A stretch of 64,000 bases of DNA from Plantago ovata (taxonomy: Eukaryota; Streptophyta; Magnoliopsida; Lamiales; Plantaginaceae). The notes beneath the pieces are model-generated. The model ran no database searches, was not told the origin of the DNA, and saw only the letters and a list, made by a program, of their open reading frames with translations. Positions 30,647 through 41,446 of the stretch are shown here, in pieces. Each line of letters opens with the position of its first letter. Within the stretch, counting starts at the first letter, position 1. Both the position numbers and the translations under genes were made by a program. Where the stretch lies: NCBI GenBank assembly GCA_028274465.1, contig CM051456.1:102833348-102897347 (forward strand). Direction: 5' to 3'.

Positions 30647-33600
30647 TTATCTTGTAGGGGCCTTCCCAATTGGGTTGCATCTTCCCAACTTGCCCAAGAT
30701 GTCTGCTCTTCGGAGTACTAGGTCTCCTACTTGGAAGTCTCTTTCTCTTACGCCTTTGTTGTAGGTCTTCGCGATGAGTGCTTGATATCTGAGGATATTG
30801 GCCAAGGCGTTGGTCCTCGATTCACTGATTGTCTCGAGGTCGAAGAGTCTCTCTGTATGATTGTCTTCGGGTTGGTACCCTTGGATTCTGAGGGTTTCCA
30901 CCGCCACTTCTGCTGGTATGACCGCCTCGGACCCATAAACTAGCGAGAAGGGAGTCTCTCTTGTAGCTGTTTTTGAAGTAGTGCGGTATGCCCACACCAC
31001 TCCATCAAGCTCGTCGACCCAGTCCCTATTGGTAGCGAACCTCTTCTGCAAGTTGTTGACGAGGATTTTGTTGACGGCCTCTGTTTGCCCATTGGATTGA
31101 GGATGTCCTACAGAGGTATACCTCCTCTCAATCTTCATTTCCTTGCACCATTCATTGAATCTTTGGCCGCAAAATTGAGCACCATTATCCGAGATGAGGA
31201 CCCTTGGCAAGCCAAATCGACACACGATGTTCCTCCACACGAAGTTCATGACTCTTTGTTCGGTGATGGTAGAGACTGCTTCAACTTCCGCCCACTTGCT
31301 AAAGTATTCGACCGCAACGATGATGAACTTCTTTTGGCCCGTGCCTCTTGGAAAGGGACCGACTATGTCGATGCCCCATATGTCGAACGGACAAGTGATG
31401 GCGATGGGCATGAGGGGTTTCGCCGGGACGTTGATCAAATTGGCGTGCAATTGACACTCCTCGCACTTCCTAACAAATTGGGCAGCGTCTTCGCGAACAG
31501 TGGGCCAGTAATATCCTTGTCGAATGACTTTTTGCGCGAGGGTTCTTCCTCCGGCGTGGTCGCCGCAACTTCCTCGATGCATCTCTCCGAGAAGTTTCTG
31601 AACTTCATGCTCGGCGACGCATCTCAAGTAGACTCCCTCGAAAGATCTTTTGTACAAGTAGTCTCCTTGCATGATGTATCGAGGAGCTTTCCCCTTGACT
31701 CTTCTTGCCTCGGCTTTGTCTCGAGGAAGGCTTCCATTTTTGAGATATGTTGTTATCTCTTGCATCCAATTCGGTTGATCGTCAATTGCCAAGACGTTTG
31801 GCTTTGATGACCACAGAGATGATGCATTGATCCTCATGAGTATCACATTCCGGGTATCAACTCCTCCGGATGCTGAGGCATACTTTGATAGGGCATCTGC
31901 CCTTTGATTGAGATCTCTTGAGAACTTTTCAATCTCACAGCTTTCAAACTTTTGAATTTCTTCCGTGATGGCGCTCTTGTACTCAGCAAGTGAGTCTTTC
32001 TTGGTTCTGAATTTCCCCGAGATTTGCTTCTCGGCCAGTTGAGAATCGGTGAAGAGATGTAGCTTCTTCACTTCCAATGATTTTGCCATACGTAGAGCGA
32101 TGAGGATGGCCTCATATTCTGCTTCATTGTTGGAGACCGGGAAACTAAGAGTAACGGCGTACTCTAGTTCAGCCCCTCCAGGACTCTTGAAGTATATTCC
32201 TATCCCGCCATTTTTTCCTGATGAGGATCCATCAACATGAAGAATCCAGACGTCTCCGTGGTCGACTAGCTCTTTGGGTTTTGGAGAGACGGTCTCCGCA
32301 CCCTTTGGCTCGTCGGTTTTCTCTGTCAGGAACACTTCATGCCTCTTCCTTTTGGTTTGGGACATTGCCTTAAGCTCTTTTAAAGCATCCTCTAGAGCTT
32401 GCATCGGGTTGTTTTGATGGGGCTGCTCTTCGACCATCATCATAGCACTCTTTGTTGCTGAAGAGTTTTCCTCTGAAGTTCCTTTTGAGGGATACTCCAC
32501 GAGGAAGTCGGCTATGACTTGTGCTTTCTTGGCTACGGGTGCTTGATAGTCGATGTCGTACTCACTTAGCTCGATCGCCCATCTTGCCATTCTTCCCGAA
32601 TTCTCGGGCTTTCCGAGGACTTGCTTGAGAGGTTGCTTTGTCAAAACAACAACCTTGTGAGCCCCAAAGTAGGGTTTTAGCCTCCTTGCCGTATAGACGA
32701 GGGCAAAGGAAAGCCTCTCGATATCCATATACCGCGTTTCAGCCCCGGCAAGTACTTTGCTCAAGTAGTAGATGGGCAAGTGGTCGTTCCCTTGGATTCG
32801 TACCAAAACCGAGCTGATAGCTTCCCAGTTGCTGCTAAGTACAGATAGAGTACCTCTCCGTCCACGGGTTTTGACAATAGAGGAGGAGCGAGTAGGTATT
32901 CTTTCAGCTTCTCGAAGGCTTCCTCGCACTCCTTTGTCCACTCGAAGTGGCTGCTCTTTCTCAATACCTTGAAAAAAGGTAGGTTTTTCTCGGCGGACCT
33001 TGAGATGAATCTACTCAATGCGATTGATTTTCCCACCAATTGTTGCACCTCGTTGATGGACTGAGGTTGGGGAAGATCGAGGATGGCCTTTATCTTTTCG
33101 GGGTTCGCTTCTATTCCTCTTTCGGTCACCATGTAACCGAGGAACTTCCCCCCTTTGACACCGAAGGTACACTTTGCCGGGTTGAGCTTCATGCCATACT
33201 TTCTCAAGATTGAGAAGCACTTTGCCAGGTAACCTACATGTTGCTCCTCGGTCTTGCTCTTGACGAGCATGTCATCGACATATACTTCCATGGTTTTACC
33301 AAGTTCTTCCTTGAACATCTTGTTGACCAGCCTTTGGTAGGTCGCTCCGGCATTCTTAAGGCCAAATGGCATCACGTTGAAGCAATACACATTGCCGTTA
33401 GCGAAGAAGGCGGTTTTAGGCACATCATCTTTGGCCATTTTGACCTGGTAGAAGCCCTGGTACGCATCCATGAAACTCAGGAGGGCGCATCCAGCGGTGG
33501 AATCAACGAGCTGGTCGATCCTAGGGAGAGGGTATGGATCCTTCGGGCAAAACTTGTTGAGCCTTGTAAAGTTGTTGCACATTCGCCATTTTCCCGGACC

Positions 33601-35475
33601 CTTCTCCACGAGGACCACGTTGCATACCCAGTCTGAGTATCTCACTTCTTTGATGTGGCCAGCTTTAAGAAGCCTTTGTACTTCCGCTTCTATGATGGCG
33701 TTATCTTCCGCACTGAAGTCTCTTCGCTTTTCTCTAATGTGGGTGATCGATGGATCTACGTTCAGACGGTGAACGGCGACACGTGGGTCGATCCCCTTCA
33801 GGTCCTCGGTGCTCCACGCGAAGACATCATTGTTATCTTTCAAACATTGGATGAGCTTCATCCTGACTTCAGTGGCCATCTCTGTGCCAATCTTTGTGAC
33901 CTTGTCGGCACTTCCTTCGACAATTTGGATTTCTTCTAGGGCTTCTCTTGCTTCGATTTTGTTTTCCTCAAAGAACTTCTTCTTTTTGGAAGAGGGTGGG
34001 ACTGGTGGAATCACTTGATACTCCTCGAGCTCCTTAACAGCTCCTACTAGAGTATCTTCATCTTTCTTCATGGTTGCTTTTCTTCGCCTAAGTGACGGAC
34101 TTGGCTTTTTTGATTTTTTCTTCACTCGCCGAACCGTGTAGAAACGATAAGGCGCATTGTGAACAAGGGGTATCTCCTCGGATGATTGCCCGGGGTTGGG
34201 TTCTCCAATGGCAACCCTTGAAGTGAACTTGGCCGACAGAGTGTAGCATTCCCATGCTTCTCGTATGTCTCCTACTTCTTGTCCGATTCCCAAAGGAGTG
34301 GGGAATTTTAGCTTGTTGTGGACCGTGGACACTACGGCTCGGAATTGAGAGAGAGCAGGTCGGCCTAGGACCGCAAAATAATCAAATGGCATATCGACCA
34401 CCACAAAAGGAACTTGTTGGGTTACCCTTCTAGGAGCGCTACCCATTGACACTGTGAGGTTGATCATTCCGAGCGGCATGACAGGTTGTCCTCCGAATCC
34501 TACCAATGCGCTCCTCACTTCTCTGAGCCCTTCCCTTGGGTTCATGTGCATCCTTTTCAAGGTTCCGGTGAAGATCAAGTTTGCCGAGCATCCAGTATCG
34601 ACGAGGATCCTTCCCAACTTGTAGGATTGAACATCCAAGGACACTACAAGCGGGACGCAAGGATCATAGATGTTGCCTCCTCCTGCATGCTTCAGAGGTA
34701 TCTCGCTATCATCGAAAGAGATAACGTTGGTTCCCGGTCGCGCGGCTTGAGCGTACTTCACATCTCGGACCCTAAGGTTGTCCGCCGTAATCTCCCTTTG
34801 ATTACGAGTGTCGCCGCCGGCGGGTCCTCCCGCAATTGTGAGAGTGCGGATGCTTCCATTTACGGGGCGGTTCTCATAATTGTTGTAATTATGAATGTCG
34901 TCGTCCTGAGGGTTTCCTTGGTAGGGGTGCTCGCTCCCTGTTTGAGGAGGTGGAGGCAGCAGTGCCAGGGGTTCCTCCTTCCGGATGTAGTTAACCAATT
35001 GACCGCCGCGTATCATTCTCTCAATCTCGTTCTTGAGCTCGACACACTCATCTGAGGTGTGCCCTTTCCCCTTGTGAAACTTGCAAAATTTTTCCGAGTT
35101 CTTGTTCCTTTGGTTTTCCTTAATCGGGGGTGGCCACGAGACGTCTAGCTTCCTCGAGACTATATAGTTCAAGATGTCGGATCTTGGCCTATTCAAGTCT
35201 GTGTAGTTGCTATATCGTCTTGGAGGCGACCTTCTGGGAGGAGACCTCCTGTCTCTGAAATCATTTCTTGAGTTGCCCTCCTTGATCAACCCAAACTTTT
35301 GCTCTTTCCTCTGCTTCCCGGGGTTTTGGGGTCGAGGAGGGTACTCCTTTTCTTTTTCTTTTTCTTTCCCTTTTTCCTTGGGAAGATTGGTTCTCACGGT
35401 GACCGTTCTTCGGAATTCCTCAGCTTCGAGGAAGTCCTTGCAAACTTGGCAAGTTGTGCTTCGTTCTCTATACAC
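30647..35475 (-). pseudogene. Gypsy-E pol: protease, RT, RNase H, second RNase H, integrase
   Basis: Read right to left. A zinc-knuckle-like CKFHKGKGHTSDEC lies near 35050-35090, and an aspartic protease (ILVDTGCSANLIFTG) near 34570-34610. The RT (about 33200-33700) carries WRMCNNFTRLNKFCPKD, ALLSFMDAYQGFYQV and the catalytic YVDDMLVK. A Ty3-type RNase H follows (LPIYYLSKVLAGAETRY). A second, distinct RNase H carries WILHVDGSSSGKNGG, NNEAEYEAL-type and LFTDSQL motifs near 32050-32270. The integrase has an HHCC zinc domain and a D-D-E core (GIDIVGPFP, LISDNGAQF, SNGQTEAVN). The tandem RNase H pair is typical of the Tat lineage. It looks nearly whole with very few interruptions. Confidence 0.92.
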
Positions 35476-36932
35476 GATGCTGAGAGTACATCTTGGAATC
35501 TTATGTTGGTAGTGTTACCATACAAGTATTCCTTCCTCTCATTGATCGAGTGATCCTCGACTTGGAGGGCTGCTTCATGAAAGCGGTTGATGAAGTCCCT
35601 CAAGTCTTCGTTGTTTCTTGGACAATTTCGGCCAAGTACCTCACCCGTCTCTTGGCGTTCATCACTTTCTCGAAACGCTTAGAAAACTCCTTACAGAGAT
35701 CTCTATATGATTTAATGGATCGGTGAGGGAGGCGCGACCACCATTTCATGGCTTCTCCGGAAAGGTTAGCCGGGAAGAGGAGTGCCTTAGTCCTTGAGTC
35801 ATGACCGTAAGCATCCATTTTGGTGCCAAATCTTACCAAGTAGTCCTTCGGACAACTTGTTCCATCATAGCTTTCGAAGGTGGGAAAGCCTCTTTCAATT
35901 TTGGCTTGGTGGTTCCTGATCTCATCGCACAAAGGGCTCGGATCTTGGTCTTGCTCTCTCTCTTGGACGGTTCCGCGAAGAGTTTCTATCTGAGCGTCAA
36001 GTGCGGATTTCCTCGCGTTGAGTTCCTCCAGAGTGAGCCTCCTCCCCGTGATCGGATCGACCAGGGGGGTTACCTCAGCTACTGTTCTCAATGCTTGATT
36101 CTCTTCCACCGCTTCTTGTTGGTTTTGAGGAGTTACCTGGTTGGGGTAACTTGATTTGGGAGAGCGGGTGGTGTAGCGACCACCTGAGCCCTATTTTCTT
36201 GTTGCGCTACATTTTGCAATGATGCCCTTATTCTTCTATCAATCAGGTCTCTTAAATCATCCGGGGCACCTTGTGGTCCTAACCTTGATTGGATTCTTGA
36301 AGGTCCAAGTCGAGATTGGATCGGCCTGGTGTTGGCTCTTGAATGTGCTTCATCTTGGGCAACAGGTGCTCTTCCCAGAGATTGGCGAGGAGCGACCAAT
36401 GTGGCTCGAGGTTGCTCTTGCACCGGTGCTTGTGGTTCTACTGGAGCTTGTATCTCGGTATTAACCCTAATAGCCTCATTACCTCCGACATATCCTTGTA
36501 AAGTAAGAAGAATAGACCGTATTGAGCTTCGCCCATCCCGAAATCTGATGGTCGGACGACACGTCCATCAGGAAGGGTGAAGGTCAATGCGGCCGGTTGA
36601 GGAGGATTCACTGCCACGGGAGGTTGGTTGACTGCTACCGGATGAGGCTGCCCCCTAGACTCGGCGTTGTTTGCGACTCTCAAGGCTCCATAGGCGTTTC
36701 CTACCGGGACTCCTTGCGGGTTGTTTTCCCCGGATGTCTCATTTTGGGAGTGAGTGACATTAGTAAATGCCCCCTCCGTGTAATCCCGGTTCCTTGCAAC
36801 ATTGTTATTTCTTGGCTCCCTAGGAACACCCTCCGTTCCTCCTCCGCGACCGTTATTAGAGGGACGGCCTCTAGGTCGAGGAGGATTTGCGGGTGGTGCA
36901 TTAGCAAGACGGTTGCTTCTTCTGGGAGGCAT
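35394..36932 (-). pseudogene. Gypsy-E gag
   Basis: Gag starts MPPRRSNRLANAPPANPPRP at 36932, with a long Pro/Arg/Asn-rich disordered N-terminus. The capsid core lies at about 35600-35900 (FPTFESYDGTSCPKDYL, GEAMKWWSRLP, LCKEFSKRFE), a standard Ty3/Gypsy retrotransposon Gag. It leads into pol at about 35400-35475. The start is supported by its position about 80 bases after the primer site. The reading frame has several interruptions, more than pol. Confidence 0.85.
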
Positions 36933-36999
36933 ATTCGTGAAGTGTCACGAGGAGGAAAGTGGCTCGACCAGTAGGGCAAGGAATGACCTTTTGTGTCGG

Positions 37000-37017
37000 T
37001 TCCCACAGACGGCGCCA
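37000..37017 (-). other. Primer binding site of Gypsy-E
   Basis: The minus strand reads TGGCGCCGTCTGTGGGAA, two bases inside the 5' LTR edge. It is similar to but distinct from the TGGCGCCGTTGCCGGGGA form of Gypsy-C and D, as usual for Tat elements. Confidence 0.9.
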
Positions 37018-37019
37018 AA

Positions 37020-37774
37020 TGTTGAAGGGTAATTCGTGCTTCTTTCTAAGTTCGCAATGAGTCACTATTCTAAGTCTTTCTAGTTCTTCTTCTTGTAGTG
37101 TCCCTCTGAGATAGGAAATGAGCCTTCTTGTAGCTTCCTCGTACCTGAAATAGACTAGAGGGGGGGGTTAGTGACTCTTGCCCGGTCTGTAAGGTATCAA
37201 ACCGGAGAGGCGACTTTACGAGTAGGGAGTTGTGAGGCTTCCCTAGTAAGAGTAGTGAGAGTGGTGCTCGGGTGACGTAGTTAATGCTTACTGTTGGGGA
37301 GTAAATGAGGGCCTTTTATACTTGAGACCCTTCATCTTCAGGTCATGTAGGATCACGCCACGTGTACGGCCAGGATTGAGGCCTTCCTCGGCCCAGGCCC
37401 ATTAAGGAGGTCCGTGGGCCTTGGCCCAAGAGAGCAACCATGGCTGGTCGCTCTGGGGTCCTCGTGCCTTCCTTGTGCGTGGGTGATGCGAGTAGTGTCC
37501 TGCTCAGTTTCTGTCAAGGAGCGTTACCTTGACGTAAGGCCTCCTCGAGCCCGAGAGAGATGCTCCTCGAGCCCACTGGCAGGTTTGTCCTTGAGAGGAG
37601 CTTATTTTGAGGGTCGTCCTCCCAGTGATGGTCGGACCCTATGTTGGTCGATCCACACCTTAGTGACATACTTGGGTGTGGTTGTGCCCCTTGAGGGACG
37701 GCCTATGATGCTTTGTCGCGCTCTTAGACCGCTCCAGTTCGTACATGCGGACTGGACATATTTCAACCCTAACA
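37020..37774 (-). repeat. Gypsy-E 5' LTR
   Basis: A 755-bp partner of 24071-24825, the same length, with one difference by hand. TATAAAAGG lies at 37312-37320 on the minus strand, the likely gag-pol promoter. Confidence 0.95.
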
Positions 37775-37779
37775 CCAGC

Positions 37780-38197
37780 ACCGAGGTTTTTCCGTCCCAT
37801 ACACAAATTTACCATCTTTTTACCTATTCTATCACCAAAAACATACTTAAGCATAGGAGAAAAAACAATGAAGTGCTCAAAATAAATATGCAATGCAAGA
37901 AGGCGATAAAACTAAACTACATGCGAGCAATACCACTAAGGCTATCCATTATCAAATTTAAACGAATCTTGTGCATCCGTTCCATTACTCCTTGCATCTT
38001 GGGAACCATCCTTGGCTCCTCTCCTTAGCTGCTCAACCAAGTCCACGATTCCCTGAAAACTAAAATTAACAAAATCAGTAAAATCAAAATCTAAAAAATA
38101 ACTAAGGGAATCGGATGGAAAATAAAAAGAGAAAAGTGGATCAAAACTCCCTTGAAACTCATAGGTGGGTGCATGGACCAAAACATAGGAGTCAAGA
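37780..38197 (-). other. Gypsy-D internal sequence downstream of gag
   Basis: AT-rich sequence lies between Gypsy-E's right target duplicate and the end of the D gag. It joins the tract ending at 24070 once Gypsy-E is set aside. No pol motifs are seen. Confidence 0.65.
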
Positions 38198-38869
38198 TCA
38201 AGAGTGTCTGTAGCAATAGAATTCCAAACATGTCGATTCAGAGACACCAAAATCTTCAGAGAGTGGCTCCTCGATCTCAACACAACTCAAGACAACACTG
38301 TCTGACTCAGGTGAAGCAATGGATTCAGTCATCACCTCCTCCACAACTTCTTCTTTACCAACAGTCTTGACATCCTCAATTAAGGACATGGAATCCAAGC
38401 TAAGCACTGAAGAGGCTTCATCAATAGATTCTTCACCACATTCCTCTACATTGGCTGTGTCGATTTCTGGTGGCGGACTAGCGAAGCGAGACGTCCATGT
38501 CTTTGAACCGAGAGGTGAGTCCCAATCCCAATGTTCCAGAAACTTGTTGGTTATTTCACCCCAAGTGTGCAATGATCTTGCCGGCGGGATTTTGAGCCAT
38601 TCTCGAGCGCTCCCTCTCAAGGCTCCCATAAATCCTCTTATACAAAGCTGCTCATGTGATAAAATAACCTCCTCCACATTCTCACAAGGTATCCTCAACA
38701 CACCTTCCTCGAACGTGTCTAAAAACCCTCTTGGATCATCACCACTCGAAAACGTGGAAACAATGGAGTAGTACGAAGGATCAAACTCATAATCCTTGCA
38801 ATCTTCGTCCAATGTTATGCAAGGCCCTCGAGATTGCACATACCTTGTCAAAGAAGCTCGCATACTCAT
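38198..38869 (-). pseudogene. Gypsy-D gag-like protein
   Basis: An open frame of 223 codons, the only protein I can find in Gypsy-D. The middle resembles the Gag helical core (DDPRGFLDTFEEG, IRGFMGALRGSAREWLKIPP, LHTWGEITNKFLEHWDWD). It is comparable to KSWLSSLPAGSLDTWEKV in Gypsy-C but clearly diverged. The C-terminal half is acidic and Ser/Glu/Val-rich. A lone Gag without pol suggests a non-autonomous element that would use another element's enzymes; that dependence is inferred. It lies about 600 bases from the primer site. Confidence 0.7.
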
Positions 38870-39465
38870 CCTTACAAGGAACTAGTTTCTGCACAGGAGG
38901 AAACAAGAAACCAAGGAGCAGAATCCACAAAAGAATAACAAAAAACTTGCAAGGAAAAAAAAATCCTCTAATCTAATAATGTATACAAAGAGCACAAGCA
39001 CGCAAGGTAACCAAGAGCAGATTAGATAAATTTTCTGAAAAAAATAGGGGGGAAAGAAATGAGGTAAGAAAGTGAAGTTGCTGAGAGTAAACCCTAGAGC
39101 TTGGTAGTTTAGTTTGATGACAATGAGGTGGATGTATGGAACTAATCTAGCTAAGGTTGTTGCACTTATATTTAGCATAACTAACATGCAATCTCAACCA
39201 TAAGCATCGATTTCCAAAGGTTGTTGCACTTATATTTAGCATAACTAACATGCAATCTCAACCACAAGCATCTATTTCCAAACTACCACCAACAAGATAA
39301 TCAGTTACTCATGATCGTAAAATACATAGCATACGCAGAATATGAATATGAAAACATGATAAATACGATAAGGAGATCTGAATTATCAGACACAAACTAA
39401 ACCACTAATTCTGAGAATTGAATGCTGAAAATATAAATAAGCTAAAGAGTAAAAAGGAGTAATAG
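38870..39465 (-). other. Gypsy-D 5' leader
   Basis: An AT-rich untranslated leader lies between primer site and gag. A direct repeat of about 60 bases (GGTTGTTGCACTTATATTTAGC core) occurs near 39155 and 39220. It is likely packaging/leader sequence. Confidence 0.6.
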
Positions 39466-39484
39466 TCCCCGGCAGCGGCGCCAA
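39466..39484 (-). other. Primer binding site of Gypsy-D
   Basis: The minus strand reads TTGGCGCCGCTGCCGGGGA, one base different from the usual Athila/Tat site, two bases inside the LTR at 39487. Confidence 0.9.
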
Positions 39485-39486
39485 TT

Positions 39487-41001
39487 TGATGAACGGGATT
39501 GTCAGACTCGAACATTCAAATAAATTTGTTTTAGCCAAAGGGCAACTCACAACTACACAAAACACGTAGTGCAGAGGTAAGATGACCTCGAGTGTCGATC
39601 TTTAGGGACTAAACTAGCTTTAACTAAATAACTAACTATATAAATTCAGAAAACAAATTTGACTTAGCTTGACTTAACAATATACAATGGGAGCTGGTGA
39701 TAGTATGTTCGTTCTAAGCATCAAGTTCTAATTATGCATGAAAGTGCAACTCGTACTGCTTTAAAAGTAATTCGAATTAACAAACACCAAAAACAGATTT
39801 GTAGACGTGTATTTTCAAAGCTTCCTATCTATACTAATACTTGGCTAAGGTTGTCAGTCTTAGTTCAAGCAATACTTGTAATTGAAGATATTGAAAACGA
39901 TGATCTTGAATTGTCCTAGTGTTTCTAACACTTTTCTACGAAGATATTGACTTAGTCTGATCAAAGATTCGAATATAACAATAAAATAAGTAAAAGACTC
40001 AGAAACTCAATCATGCATAATATGAACCCTAGCTACGAATTTACATACTATCACCAACTAGATGTTTAGCTAGTCATATCAAAATCATAAACAACAATAG
40101 CAATCATATAAGAAAACATAGTTGAATTGAAAGATAAATAGCAGAAATTGTGAGATACAAAGTTACCACCAAAGGTTGTCAATCTCCGGTCAATTGCTAA
40201 ACTCACCAAGATCTAGCAAGGTGACATCAATTGATGTCCAAATCTCTACTCAATGCTCCAAAATTGCTAAGAAACAATGGTTCTAAGAGAAAAAATACCC
40301 TGAACAAGCTCTAGGGTTTAAGTCTGCAAAATAATGATGAAAGATATGAAAATTCGCAACCTTTACAATTATATATATAGCTGTCGGAAGCTCCCCGGCG
40401 GACCGCCTGGTACGCGGCGGTCCGCCTGGCACGGGCAGCAAATTTGTCAGTTTTTCCTCTAAGTTCTAACAGATATTTCGGGCGCGTCCGAACTAGGATT
40501 AGCACGTAAAACCCACCATTGGATAGCTCTCCGAGTTAGTTACGCGTAAGTTGTAACCTCATCCCAATCCAATATTGTATGAAAGACGGGTGCCCAAAAT
40601 ACTGAGACTATGCAAATGGAACTTCCAGATTTCACTTCAAAGGCTCCAAAATCTTCATCCGAACTCCGAATGAACTACCGTTTCCGCCTCATACAAGATA
40701 TATCGAATCTTTCATGCTCTCCTTGGCCTTGGGAACGGTTTTGAGCTCCGAAACTTGGTCTTTTGGCCTAGAAACTCGTCCCGGTACTCCTTGACACACC
40801 ATGGGTGATCTCGTTGCACCAAAACTTCATTGTTTCGCCATGATTTATATCCAAAAGTACGATTTTCACCTAAAACCTGAAAATAACAAAAGAAATGGAA
40901 ACGTGACACTATTCCAACAAAATGCACTAAAATGCATGCAAGATGATAGCTAAATTGGTGAAAAAGACCCGAATGATAGTGTAAAAAACACTGTCATCAG
41001 A
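39487..41001 (-). repeat. Gypsy-D 5' LTR
   Basis: A 1515-bp partner of 20909-22393 with the same ends. A TATA box (ATATATATAG) lies near 40370-40380 and a GC-rich inverted-repeat block at about 40393-40445. It holds two short segments near 40585 and 40650 that are absent from the partner. Confidence 0.92.
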
Positions 41002-41006
41002 TGAGA

Positions 41007-41446
41007 TTACTAAAATTAACTTTTCAGTTAATAAAAGCAATCTAGTGATACTCAACTTGACAATACTTTACAGTAAGCAAGTATATTGTTTCTTGGTGTC
41101 AAGACTTGTTCTTGTTTAGAGGAAAGAACACTTAACTAATTTCTTAGATTTAGTATTCTACTTTTTCACAAGTAGCTTTGGTTTCAAGGTTAAGTCTTGG
41201 AACGGATCAATAGGCAATTTGAGAGTAGAGAAGGTTTGAGTGTTTAAGCACAAGTGAGAGTTTGATCACGTTGTTGACACACCCTTCTACTCAGCCTAAG
41301 GACCTCTATTTATAGTGTCTCAAGGGAGTCGTTTGAATTTGAATTTTGGGTCTTCAACCAAGAGATGTCACTATCTTGTTGTAAGGTCATTTTCAGCGGC
41401 GTCTTCTTTTGTCTTCAAGTCTCCAGATCTTCAGAGTGCGTGCTTT
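41007..41446 (-). repeat. SIRE3 5' LTR, piece 2 of 3
   Basis: It continues the SIRE LTR exactly where piece 1 stops once one copy of GATGA is set aside. It contains the TATTTATAG (minus-strand TATA) region near 41309. It is cut at 41446 by Copia-A2. Confidence 0.88.

Larger units (their letters stand above)
24071..37774 (-). mobile_element. Gypsy-E: near-whole Tat-lineage Gypsy element
   Basis: A 13.7-kb element with 755-bp LTRs at 24071-24825 and 37020-37774 and a perfect target duplicate CCAGC (24066-24070 and 37775-37779), set in Gypsy-D. On the minus strand it has a primer site, gag, protease, RT, a Ty3-type RNase H, a second RNase H and integrase. Between integrase and the 3' LTR lies a spliced gene on the opposite strand. 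The double RNase H and antisense gene mark the plant Tat lineage. The LTRs differ at one site by hand comparison, so it is very young. Gag-pol looks nearly whole with roughly five interruptions. Confidence 0.95.
20909..41001 (-). mobile_element. Gypsy-D: gag-only Athila-like element (complete ends, carries Gypsy-E)
   Basis: This element has two LTRs (20909-22393 and 39487-41001), a PPT, a primer site and a perfect target duplicate GATGA (20904-20908 and 41002-41006), set in the SIRE3 LTR. Without Gypsy-E (24071-37774) it is only about 6.4 kb. The internal part codes for a Gag-like protein but shows no protease, RT, RNase H or integrase, so it resembles the gag-only non-autonomous (TR-GAG) class. 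The LTR ends resemble Gypsy-C. LTRs differ by about 4% over the first 140 bases compared by hand, plus small indels. Confidence 0.9.
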
